Source of the DNA: DATAEE01 sp036258175
GTDB taxonomy: Bacteria > Acidobacteriota > Vicinamibacteria > Vicinamibacterales > 2-12-FULL-66-21
Assembly: GCA_036258175.1 (NCBI GenBank)
Contig: DATAEE010000137.1
Location: 1 to 64,000 of the forward strand
Length of the DNA stretch: 64,000 nt
Reading direction: 5' to 3'
Made by a program: the position numbers and the translations under genes. A model generated the notes under the pieces. That model saw nothing but the letters and a program-made list of their open reading frames with translations, had not been told where the DNA came from and did not search any database. Of the stretch, positions 51,022 to 58,354 are shown in pieces; the stretch's first letter is position 1; the number at the start of each line of letters is the position of its first letter.

Positions 51022-52314
51022 ATGGTCCGATTAGCCGTTCAGTTTGCCGCCCTCGTGGCTGCGGCCGTGACCGTCATCCCTTCAGCCGCGTCGGCGCAGA
51101 ACACGAGCGAGGACGAGTACACGCGCTACGAGCTCCTGGATCCCGCCAGCGCGAGCTTCAAAATCATCTACGACGTGACCGCCGCCTCGCCTGGTGCGCG
51201 GTTTTATTTCAACCCGATTCGCCCTGGCAGCGAGGCGAGCGACGAGTCGGTCGTCGATCTGATGACCGGGGCACCGCTCAAGTTCGAGGTCGTGACCGGC
51301 GCGAAGGCGCGCGAGGACGGTTTCACTCGCGCGGACCTCGAGACGAGCTACATCAAAGTGCACCTCACTCGTCAGGTGCCGCCGAACGGCGGCGGGCGCA
51401 TTCGCATTCTCAAGACATACAAGGATCCAAAGAGCTATTTCACCGAGCAGGACGCGATAGTGTTCACGCGGTCGCTTGGGATCCGCCGCAACAGCGTCGT
51501 TCTGCCTGCCGGCTATGAGCTCACCGGATGCAACGTGCCGTCACAGATCATCGAAGAGCGCGACGGGCGCGTGATGCTCAGTTTCATGAATACCTACCCC
51601 GGGCCCGCTGCGCTGACGCTGCGCGCAAAGCGTGTGGCGCGCGCGCAGAAACCAGCCAGCACATCGCCGCCCCCGCCGGCTCCGCGTGCCGCCGCTGCAC
51701 CAGCCGCCCAGTCCTCCGAGCCGCCGCTTCGCAGCGTCACCCCTCCGGAGCGCGCCACGCAGGACCGCGAAATCGTTTATTTCCTGCAGCAGCCCGAAAC
51801 CCACGGGTTCCGGCTCTATCACGACTACACAGAATCCCGCGAGGGCACGGACCGTTACCTGAACATCGTCCGAGCGGGCAGTACCGTTTCAAATCCTTCA
51901 GCGGTCGTCCTCGACACCGGCGAGCGTCTTCAGGTCGAGACCCTAAAGGGCCCGGCGATCACCGCCGCGAAGATCGATATCGGCGAAGCGGTGCGACCCG
52001 AGAGCGAAGTCGTTGTCATCCGCTTTCCGTCGGTCAAAAAAGGTGAGTCCGTTCGCCTTCGGATCGAGGAAACGTATACGGATTCGAATCGCTACGGCGT
52101 CATCGGCGACGAGCTCGTGTGGAATCGATCGTTTGGAAGGCCCCGGAACGATGTCGTTCTGCCCGAGGGATGGTTCGTGACCGCGAGCGCGATCCCGGCC
52201 GTGGTGACGCAGGAGAGTGATGGCCGAATCAGATTGGCGTTCGTTAATCCACGGCCTGATTCGATTGACGTATACGTGAAGGCGAGGCGGAGAGCTACTC
52301 CCGGGTCACACTAG
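51022..52314 (+). CDS. secreted protein with two homologous halves, function unknown
   Basis: A 430-residue exported protein (signal VRLAVQFAALVAAAVTVIPSAASAQ). Two halves share the same order of motifs. The first has SFKIIYDVTAASPGARFYFN, IRILKTYKDPKSYF, RSLGIRRNSVVLPAGYEL and DGRVMLSFMN. The second has GFRLYHDYTESREGTDRYLN, LRIEETYTDSNRYG, RSFGRPRNDVVLPEGWFV and DGRIRLAFVN. A Pro/Ala/Ser-rich linker joins them (near residues 210-245). The pattern suggests a duplicated beta-sandwich domain. I do not recognise the family. Confidence 0.75.
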   Translation: MVRLAVQFAALVAAAVTVIPSAASAQNTSEDEYTRYELLDPASASFKIIYDVTAASPGARFYFNPIRPGSEASDESVVDLMTGAPLKFEVVTGAKAREDGFTRADLETSYIKVHLTRQVPPNGGGRIRILKTYKDPKSYFTEQDAIVFTRSLGIRRNSVVLPAGYELTGCNVPSQIIEERDGRVMLSFMNTYPGPAALTLRAKRVARAQKPASTSPPPPAPRAAAAPAAQSSEPPLRSVTPPERATQDREIVYFLQQPETHGFRLYHDYTESREGTDRYLNIVRAGSTVSNPSAVVLDTGERLQVETLKGPAITAAKIDIGEAVRPESEVVVIRFPSVKKGESVRLRIEETYTDSNRYGVIGDELVWNRSFGRPRNDVVLPEGWFVTASAIPAVVTQESDGRIRLAFVNPRPDSIDVYVKARRRATPGSH

Positions 52315-52516
52315 TGACCGCGCCGAGCAAGTAATGCAGCATGACGCGGTCTCCCGGCTCCAGTCCGCGCGGCACCGATTCTTCGCCGATGCGCGCGACG
52401 CGAATCTGTGCCTGCGGATCCTCAGGATCGCTGAAATGAAGATCGAGCGAGATCTGACCGTGAATACTGACCGGCTGGATGCGCTCGACGATCCCGGGCC
52501 GTGAGCCTTTTAGCAT
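52295..52516 (-). CDS. small conserved-looking hypothetical protein
   Basis: A 73-residue protein without signal or membrane segment: GIVERIQPVSIHGQISLDLHF, then DPQAQIRVARIGEESVPRGLEPGDRVMLHYLLG. It alternates hydrophobic residues like a small beta-barrel (OB or SH3-like) and ends with VTSVTRE. The 3' end overlaps that of the convergent secreted protein by 20 bases. Function unknown. Confidence 0.6.
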   Translation of the reverse strand: MLKGSRPGIVERIQPVSIHGQISLDLHFSDPEDPQAQIRVARIGEESVPRGLEPGDRVMLHYLLGAVTSVTRE

Positions 52517-52534
52517 CGTGGTAGTCTAGCAGTC

Positions 52535-53293
52535 ATCCTCCATTCTCTCCTTCTTATCGTTTCGTTCGTTGCGACCGGTCAGGCTCCAGCGCCGGTTCAA
52601 CCCGCGCCGGCGAAATCGCCGCTGCCGGCGGCGTCCGAGATCGTTGCGCGGTACGTGCGCGCGATCGGTGGCCGCGACGCGGTGCTACGTCACTCCTCGC
52701 TTCGCGCGGTCGGCACCTTCTCGATGCCCGGGCAAGGCATCGCCGGCACCGTAGAACGATTTGCTGCGCGCCCCGATCGATTCCGTGAGAAGGTCTCGAT
52801 GTCCGGCGTTGGGGAAATGCAGCTGGGCTTCGACGGATCGGTGGGATGGATGGTGACGCCGATGACCGGCCCGATGGTCCTGACCGGCAAACAGCTCGAG
52901 CAGCTGAGACGCGACGCCGAATTCGACGCCGCGCTTCACGATCCAGCCGGGTACACGGCCCTCGAGACTGTTGGACAGGTTGAGTTCGAAGGACGTCCCG
53001 CGTACAAAGTTCGCGCGCTCCGCACGAACGGCGACGAAGACTTCGAATTCTTCGACGCCGACAACGGCCTGCTCATCGGCTCGATCGTCACGCGCGAATC
53101 ACCGCTTGGGACGATGAAGGCCACGAACGTCATGAGCGACTATCGCGCGTTCAGCGGCCTGCAGCTACCCACGCGACAGGTGCAACGCGTTCTCGGCACG
53201 GAGCAGGTCGTCACGATCACGAGCGTCGAGTTCGGCGGCATCGAACCGGCGGCCTTTGCCCCTCCCGCTTCGATTCTTGCGCTGGTGAAATGA
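52535..53293 (+). CDS. LolA/LppX-like exported carrier protein (start codon unclear)
   Basis: The coding frame is protein-like from about 52535: LHSLLLIVSFVATGQ (signal-like), a Pro/Ala linker, then ASEIVARYVRAIGGRDAVLR, RFREKVSMSGVGEMQLGFDG, VGWMVTPMTGPMVLTGKQLEQ and ATNVMSDYRAFSGLQLPTR. This resembles outer-membrane lipoprotein carrier-like beta half-barrels found beside periplasmic peptidases. No ATG, GTG or TTG exists in frame upstream of GTG 52655, which would remove the signal and start inside the domain. ATC 52535, seven bases after a -10-like TAGTCT, is a candidate non-standard start. The 3' end overlaps the S41 gene by four bases. Confidence 0.7.
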   Translation: MLHSLLLIVSFVATGQAPAPVQPAPAKSPLPAASEIVARYVRAIGGRDAVLRHSSLRAVGTFSMPGQGIAGTVERFAARPDRFREKVSMSGVGEMQLGFDGSVGWMVTPMTGPMVLTGKQLEQLRRDAEFDAALHDPAGYTALETVGQVEFEGRPAYKVRALRTNGDEDFEFFDADNGLLIGSIVTRESPLGTMKATNVMSDYRAFSGLQLPTRQVQRVLGTEQVVTITSVEFGGIEPAAFAPPASILALVK

Positions 53294-54552
53294 ACCAGAT
53301 TCTGGTCGCGTTGGCGCTCGCGGCCGGCATGGCTGCGGGGTCGATCTTCGATGCCGCCTGGGCGATCGTTCGCGACACGCATTTCGATCCGACCTTCAAC
53401 GGCGTGGATTGGAACCAGGTCAGAACCGACCTCAGGCCACGCGCCGAAACGGCACAGACGCCCGAAGAGCTGCGCGCGGCTATCGAAGCGATGCTGGCGC
53501 GGCTGGGGCAGTCACACTTCGCGCTCGTACCCGCTGCGGCCGGCGGTGAGTTCGCCGACCTTTCCGGGTCGCCAGGTTTTGATTTCCGTCTCACGGATCG
53601 AGACGCCATCGTCGTCGCCGTCGACGCGACTGGGCCCGCCGCTGGACTCGTAGGTCCCGGTTGGTCGATCGGCACGGTCGACGGTGCGAGCATCGAGGCG
53701 ATTCTCGGTGGGATCTCCGCCGGGTCGGCCTCACCGATGGTTCGCTTCGAGGCCTGGCGTCGGGTCACCGCGAAGACGCGCGGCCCGGTCGGAGCGTCCG
53801 TCGCGATCAAATTCACCGATACACAAGGCGCTGAGCACGCGGTCAGCATTCGCCGCGAGCCGGAGCCGGGTCAGCGGGTACAGGTGGGGAACCTGCCAAC
53901 GCTCACCGTCCGCACCAGCGTTCGTGCCGTCCCGACGCCATCGGGGCGCACCGCCGGACTGATCCACTTCAATGTGTGGATGGCGCCCGTCGACGGGTTC
54001 GTCCAGGCGGCGGTCGACCGCTTTCGAAACGCGGCGGGCATCATCCTCGACCTTCGCGGCAATCCGGGCGGACTCGCCATGATGGTGATGGGGATCTCCG
54101 GCCACTTTGTCGACGAGCCCGTGCTGCTCGGACGAATGAAGACGCGCGAGACGGAGCTGCGGTTGAGCGCGAATCCCCGCCGCGTCAACGCCGCCGGCGC
54201 GCCGGTGAAACCGTACGCCGGTCCCCTGGCGATCCTCGTGGATGACTTGACGGGCAGCGCGTCGGAGTGCTTTGCCGGCGGGTTGCAGGCGATAAGCCGC
54301 GGCCGCGTCTTCGGCACACGGACGATGGGACAGGCGCTGCCGGCGACGTTCAGCCGGCTGCCGAACGGCGACACGCTCGTACATGCGTTCGGTGACTTCG
54401 TAACAGCGGCCGGCGTTCGACTCGAGGGGCGGGGTGTGGTGCCGGACGTGGAGATTCCGATCGATCGGAAGGCGCTTGCGGCGGGCCGGGACCCCGCGCT
54501 CGAAGCCGCGCTGCGCTGGATTGACGATTTGCGCCCCGGCCGCGGGCTCTGA
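53290..54552 (+). CDS. S41 family (tail-specific/tricorn-like) peptidase
   Basis: A 420-residue exported protein. An N-terminal helical region (DAAWAIVRDTHFDPTFNGVDW) leads to a divergent PDZ-like domain (about 95-210) and an S41 catalytic domain (220-410). GIILDLRGNPGG and the nucleophile Ser in DLTGSASECFAGGLQ are clear. The usual general-base Lys of CtpA-type enzymes is replaced (GTRTMGQ instead of GxxTxGKG), so it is closer to tricorn/IRBP-type members or is inactive. ATGA overlap with the carrier-like gene shows coupling. Confidence 0.85.
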   Translation: MNQILVALALAAGMAAGSIFDAAWAIVRDTHFDPTFNGVDWNQVRTDLRPRAETAQTPEELRAAIEAMLARLGQSHFALVPAAAGGEFADLSGSPGFDFRLTDRDAIVVAVDATGPAAGLVGPGWSIGTVDGASIEAILGGISAGSASPMVRFEAWRRVTAKTRGPVGASVAIKFTDTQGAEHAVSIRREPEPGQRVQVGNLPTLTVRTSVRAVPTPSGRTAGLIHFNVWMAPVDGFVQAAVDRFRNAAGIILDLRGNPGGLAMMVMGISGHFVDEPVLLGRMKTRETELRLSANPRRVNAAGAPVKPYAGPLAILVDDLTGSASECFAGGLQAISRGRVFGTRTMGQALPATFSRLPNGDTLVHAFGDFVTAAGVRLEGRGVVPDVEIPIDRKALAAGRDPALEAALRWIDDLRPGRGL

Positions 54553-54618
54553 TAGACTCTCCGACACCTACGCAACTCTAGTTTCTTTCTCCTACCAAAG
54601 GTCCGTCCCGGGGGTTTC

Positions 54619-55224
54619 GTGGAGCAGCGCCGGCTGCGGGTCGGTGATACCGTCGACGACTACTGTCCGCGCGAGCGGCGTGTGACGAACCACGCCATCG
54701 TCGCGATGATCGAGGACGAAATTCGTCAAACGCGATGCACGACGTGCGATGCCGAGCATCCGTTCAAGGGCGGCAGCGCGCCGCGGCGCCGCCGCAAAGG
54801 TGCCCCTGATGCGCTTTACAACGAGGTTCTGTCGGGAATGAGCGACCAGCAAGACACCCGGGTCTCCACCACGCCCCCCACGGTGCCCACGGACATCCCG
54901 CCTGACGTGCCCGCGCTTCCAGCCGCCGATGCGTCCGCCGGGGATGTCCCGCCGCGCGATGAAGGGCCTGTGCGCCGCCCCCTCATCCGCGCGACGCTTC
55001 CACGCCCGGACGGCCTCCCGAAAGAACGTCCGCTGCCCGAGTTCACGATCCGCCAGCCCGGTCAGCGCGGATATCGCGATCAGGGCCGCGGCGCTCGCGG
55101 GGCCATGGGCCGCCCGGGTCCCGGCCAGGGGAACGGCCAGCGTTTCGGATCCCGGCCCTCGAGGGGGCCGCAGCGGTTCGATCGCCAGCAACGGCAGCAC
55201 GGCCCGAAAAAGCGCTCGCGCTGA
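54619..55224 (+). CDS. zinc-ribbon-like protein with disordered basic tail, function unknown
   Basis: A 201-residue cytoplasmic protein. The N-terminal 60 residues carry CPRERRVTNHAIVAM and TRCTTCDAEH, a probable zinc ribbon from one Cys plus a CxxC pair. The remainder is Pro-rich, then Gly/Arg/Gln-rich (GYRDQGRGARGAMGRPGPGQ), like an RNA-binding RG tail. GTG 54619 follows GGGGG at a suitable distance. It is eight bases before the acetamidase-like gene. The RG-rich tail suggests contact with nucleic acid, but this is inference. Confidence 0.72.
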   Translation: MEQRRLRVGDTVDDYCPRERRVTNHAIVAMIEDEIRQTRCTTCDAEHPFKGGSAPRRRRKGAPDALYNEVLSGMSDQQDTRVSTTPPTVPTDIPPDVPALPAADASAGDVPPRDEGPVRRPLIRATLPRPDGLPKERPLPEFTIRQPGQRGYRDQGRGARGAMGRPGPGQGNGQRFGSRPSRGPQRFDRQQRQHGPKKRSR

Positions 55225-55232
55225 ATCCAACG

Positions 55233-56231
55233 ATGCGCCGAATCGTCATTCCGTTCCTGTGCGTCGTCTGCCTCGTACCTCCCAGCGCTGACGCCGACGT
55301 CATCAAGTTCGAGCCCACGCAAGGCGTCCAGACCTTCGCGGTACGTCAGCCGGTCCTGCGGATCAAACCGGGCGATACGGTCGAATCTCGAACCTTCTCG
55401 AAGCCGGGCGACTATTACGAGAAGGACGGCGGGGCATGGCCCGGCGAGGTCGGGCCGTTCTTCGTCGAAGGGGCTGCGCCCGGCGACACGCTCGTCGTCC
55501 GCATCATCAAAGTGCGCCCGAACCGCGACACTGCCGTGTCGAACGTACGCCCCAGCGGGATCAGCGCCGTCGCGCCGGACAGCCGTACGCGCATGCTCAC
55601 AGATCCGCTTCCAGCGCGCCGGTTCGTGTGGACACTCGATCGCGCGCGGAACATGGGCATTCTCGATATACCCAACTCGGCGTCGAAACGAATCGAGGTT
55701 GCACTCAGCCCGATGCTCGGGCGCCTCGCGGTCGCGCCCGCGGGTGAAGAAGCATTCGGCGGCCTGTGGCCGGGCGACTTCGGCGGGAACATGGATTCTC
55801 CGGACGCTCGAGAGGGGACCACGGTGTATCTCCCGGTGTTTCACGAAGGCGCGTACTTTTACTTCGGCGACGGCCACGCGTTGCAGGGAGACGGGGAGAT
55901 CTGCGGGTCGGGCCTCGAGACGACGATGGACGTGACCCTGCAGTTCGACCTCGTCAAAGGAAAGCGAATCCGCTGGCCGCGTTACGAGGACGCCGAGGAC
56001 ATCATGGTCGCGGGCAGCGGCCGTCCGCTCGTCGATGCGTTCCGGATCGCACAGGTCGAGCTGATTGAATGGCTCGTCAGCGAGTACGGCTTCGAGAAGA
56101 TGGAGGCCTACCAGATCGTCTCGCAGGTCGGCCGATCGCGAATCGCCAACGTCGTCGATCCGAATTACACCGTCATGGCGAAGTTTCCCAAAAAGTACCT
56201 CCCTCCGCGCAAAGCGGATCCGCCGAAATGA
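55233..56231 (+). CDS. exported acetamidase/formamidase family protein
   Basis: A 332-residue protein with a signal peptide (RRIVIPFLCVVCLVPPSADA). The family pattern is visible: VLRIKPGDTVESRTF, EVGPFFVEGAAPGDTLVV, LWPGDFGGNMDSPDAREGTTVYLPVF, then FGDGHALQGDGEICGSGLET, and a C-terminal EWLVSEYGFEKMEAYQIVSQ. The family hydrolyses short amides to ammonia and acid. Most members are cytoplasmic; export is unusual but seen in Acidobacteriota. It overlaps fabI by four bases. Confidence 0.88.
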   Translation: MRRIVIPFLCVVCLVPPSADADVIKFEPTQGVQTFAVRQPVLRIKPGDTVESRTFSKPGDYYEKDGGAWPGEVGPFFVEGAAPGDTLVVRIIKVRPNRDTAVSNVRPSGISAVAPDSRTRMLTDPLPARRFVWTLDRARNMGILDIPNSASKRIEVALSPMLGRLAVAPAGEEAFGGLWPGDFGGNMDSPDAREGTTVYLPVFHEGAYFYFGDGHALQGDGEICGSGLETTMDVTLQFDLVKGKRIRWPRYEDAEDIMVAGSGRPLVDAFRIAQVELIEWLVSEYGFEKMEAYQIVSQVGRSRIANVVDPNYTVMAKFPKKYLPPRKADPPK

Positions 56232-57001
56232 CCGATCTGTCGGGCAAGATCGGGTTGGTCGTCGGCGTTGCCAATAAGCGCTCGATCGCATGGGCCATCG
56301 CGCAGGCGGCGGCTGCCGCCGGGGCGCGGCTGGCGATTACGTACCAGGGCGAGCGTCTCGAGGAGAACGTGCGAGAGTTGGCGGCTGGACTGAACGAGCC
56401 GCTGCTGTTGCCGCTGGACGTCACCAGCGATCAGCAGATTGACGATACGTTCGCCGCAATCGACAAGACCTTTGGAGGACTCGACTTCGTCGTGCATGGC
56501 GCCGCGTTTGCGCCACGCGAGGCGATTGCGGCGCCGTTCCTTCAGACGAGCCGCGAGGCCTTTCGCGTGTCGCTCGACATCAGCGCGTACTCGCTCGTCG
56601 CCCTTGCTCGAGGCGCGGCGCCCTTGATGGAACCTCGCGGCGGCGGGAGCATCCTCACGCTCACCTACCTGGGAAGCCAGCGCGTGTTCACCAACTACAA
56701 CGTGATGGGCGTCGCCAAGGCGGCGCTCGAAGCGACCGTGCGATATCTTGCGTCGGAGCTCGGCGCCGCCAACATTCGCGTCAACGCGATTTCCGCAGGG
56801 CCTATCAAGACGCTCGCTGCATCCGGCATCTCGGGCTTTTCAGCGATCCTCCAGCAGTACCGCGACCGCGCGCCGCTCAAACGAACGATCGATACGAGCG
56901 AAGTCGCAGACGCTGCGCTCTTTCTCCTCAGCAACGCCGGCCGCGCGGTTACGGCCGAGGTACTGATGGTCGACGCCGGATATCACGCGATCGGCATTTA
57001 G
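56228..57001 (+). CDS. fabI: enoyl-[acyl-carrier-protein] reductase (NADH)
   Basis: A 257-residue short-chain dehydrogenase of the FabI type. GVANKRSIAWAIAQAAAAAG is the non-classical nucleotide-binding motif. SAYSLVALARGAAPLM, the active-site YNVMGVAKAALEA (Tyr-x6-Lys) and AISAGPIKTLAASGISGF complete the pattern. It performs the last reduction in each round of fatty acid elongation. ATG 56228 overlaps the acetamidase stop (ATGA); longer upstream readings are shadows. The pairing with an acetamidase is odd and may just be shared transcription. Confidence 0.95.
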   Translation: MTDLSGKIGLVVGVANKRSIAWAIAQAAAAAGARLAITYQGERLEENVRELAAGLNEPLLLPLDVTSDQQIDDTFAAIDKTFGGLDFVVHGAAFAPREAIAAPFLQTSREAFRVSLDISAYSLVALARGAAPLMEPRGGGSILTLTYLGSQRVFTNYNVMGVAKAALEATVRYLASELGAANIRVNAISAGPIKTLAASGISGFSAILQQYRDRAPLKRTIDTSEVADAALFLLSNAGRAVTAEVLMVDAGYHAIGI

Positions 57002-57031
57002 CTTGCACCGGATGTTTCCGGAGGGAAGCTG

Positions 57032-57352
57032 ATGTACAGAAGTGGCTCCAATCGCGCGATCATTCTCGCGCTCGCTTTCATGGTCACCCTCAGCATGTTC
57101 GTCGCCGCCTGCGGCGAGTCGGTCGGCGAGACGGTCGATGACTCCGGCATTACCGCGCAGGTGAAGACGGCGCTTCTCAACGACCCTGACGTCGGTGGCC
57201 TGCGCATCGACGTCGACACCAGCAAGGGACTTGTGACGCTCTCAGGCATCGTCAAGTCGAAAGCTGAGGCAGACAAGGCTGTCGCGATCGCCCGCAAGGT
57301 CGATGGCGTCAGGGATGTGAAGTCGACGCTCCAGGTCAACCCCGCGTCGTAG
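57032..57352 (+). CDS. BON-domain lipoprotein
   Basis: A 106-residue protein. The lipoprotein signal ends in SMFVAACGES. A single BON domain follows: DSGITAQVKTALLNDPDVGG, LRIDVDTSKGLVTLSGIV, and AVAIARKVDGVRDVKSTLQV. BON domains bind phospholipid membranes and occur in envelope-stress proteins such as OsmY. GGAGGG precedes the ATG. Its stop directly abuts the stop of the convergent FNR-like gene (57352/57353). Confidence 0.9.
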   Translation: MYRSGSNRAIILALAFMVTLSMFVAACGESVGETVDDSGITAQVKTALLNDPDVGGLRIDVDTSKGLVTLSGIVKSKAEADKAVAIARKVDGVRDVKSTLQVNPAS

Positions 57353-58060
57353 TCACCACGTTTCCATGCGAATTCGCGAGCTTGGGACGCCGAGCGCAGT
57401 GAGGATCGGCGGGACTTCCACGAGCATCGACGGCGGACCGCAAATGAAACACAGCGTGGCTGGATCGGTTACGAGCGGCGCGAGCCGCGGCTGACCGACC
57501 CGGCCTCGCTCGCCGCGCCAGCGCAGCGGCGCTTCACGTGTCACCGTCAGTTCGAGACGAATTTTGCCCTGACGTGCCAGGCGCCGCAGCTCTGTACTGT
57601 ACGCGAAATCCTGCGGCGTCCGGGCACTGTAAGAAACCGCGAATGCCCCTGGCACCCGCGAGAGGAGCGCGTGCCGGAGCATCGATCGTAATGGTGCGAT
57701 ACCTGTTCCGCCGGCGATGAACAGAAACCGCCGTTCCGATGGCCGAGTCGGGAAGACGAACGATCCGAACGGTCCCACGACCTCGATCTGCAAGCCCCTC
57801 GCGAGCCCGCGAAGATGCGGACCAGGATCGCCCGACGCGTCCACCTTCATCAGGAACTCGAGCACGCCGCTCTTGGCCGTCTCCTCCGGCGCCGACGCAA
57901 TCGAATAGGGAACGCGGTGCTCTTGACCTGCTGCTCCGAGCAGAACCGCCTGTCCCGCCTTGAACTCGAACGCGTGGCCGTCGAGCCCCGCGCACACGAC
58001 ACGCGTGCTGGGAGTTGAGGCGCGAACGCCGGTTACACGCAGCGCAAGTGTCGCGGACAC
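57353..58060 (-). CDS. ferredoxin/flavodoxin NAD(P)H reductase-like flavoprotein
   Basis: A 235-residue protein of the FNR fold. The FAD-binding motif is HRVPYSIASAP, the flavin phosphate region EFLMKVDASGDPGPHL, the NAD(P) motif FIAGGTGIAPLRSML, and the C-terminal CGPPSMLVEVPPIL. There is no ferredoxin domain, so it needs an electron partner. It may also act as an oxygenase reductase component. Start GTG 58060. Confidence 0.88.
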   Translation of the reverse strand: MSATLALRVTGVRASTPSTRVVCAGLDGHAFEFKAGQAVLLGAAGQEHRVPYSIASAPEETAKSGVLEFLMKVDASGDPGPHLRGLARGLQIEVVGPFGSFVFPTRPSERRFLFIAGGTGIAPLRSMLRHALLSRVPGAFAVSYSARTPQDFAYSTELRRLARQGKIRLELTVTREAPLRWRGERGRVGQPRLAPLVTDPATLCFICGPPSMLVEVPPILTALGVPSSRIRMETW

Positions 58061-58086
58061 GTCTTGATCCTAGGGGCTTCTGATCT

Positions 58087-58103
58087 CAGAATCCAGAATC
58101 CAG
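58087..58103. repeat. CAGAATC tandem word
   Basis: CAGAATC at 58087-58093 and 58094-58100, then CAG: a seven-base period in the gap between the FNR-like gene and the small membrane protein. Confidence 0.4.
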
Positions 58104-58128
58104 CTGCAGTGGATACACCTGGTGAAAA

Positions 58129-58347
58129 ATGAAAAGGCTGCGAGGCGCACTTCTCCGAACCGTCTACGCGCGGCGCGCGGCGCTCACGATTGGCGTGGTG
58201 CTCGTGACAGCGGCCATGTGGCTCTGGTTTGGCGATTACGGTTGGGAGACGGGGGTGACCGAGGGCCTTGCGCTCGTCCTGGGCGCGACGGGTGTCGCGT
58301 TCGTCGTGGCCGGGCTTCAGGGTCGCCGGGGCGACTGGGCTGAGTAG
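58129..58347 (+). CDS. small two-helix membrane protein, function unknown
   Basis: A 72-residue protein. A basic N-terminus (MKRLRGALLRTVYARRA) is followed by helix 1 (LTIGVVLVTAAMWLWFG) and helix 2 (GLALVLGATGVAFVVAGLQ), separated by a short acidic loop, with GRRGDWAE at the end. The positive-inside pattern puts the N-terminus in the cytoplasm. Family not recognised. An overlapping frame from 58122 is less membrane-like and was not accepted. Confidence 0.6.
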   Translation: MKRLRGALLRTVYARRAALTIGVVLVTAAMWLWFGDYGWETGVTEGLALVLGATGVAFVVAGLQGRRGDWAE

Positions 58348-58354
58348 GAACCCG

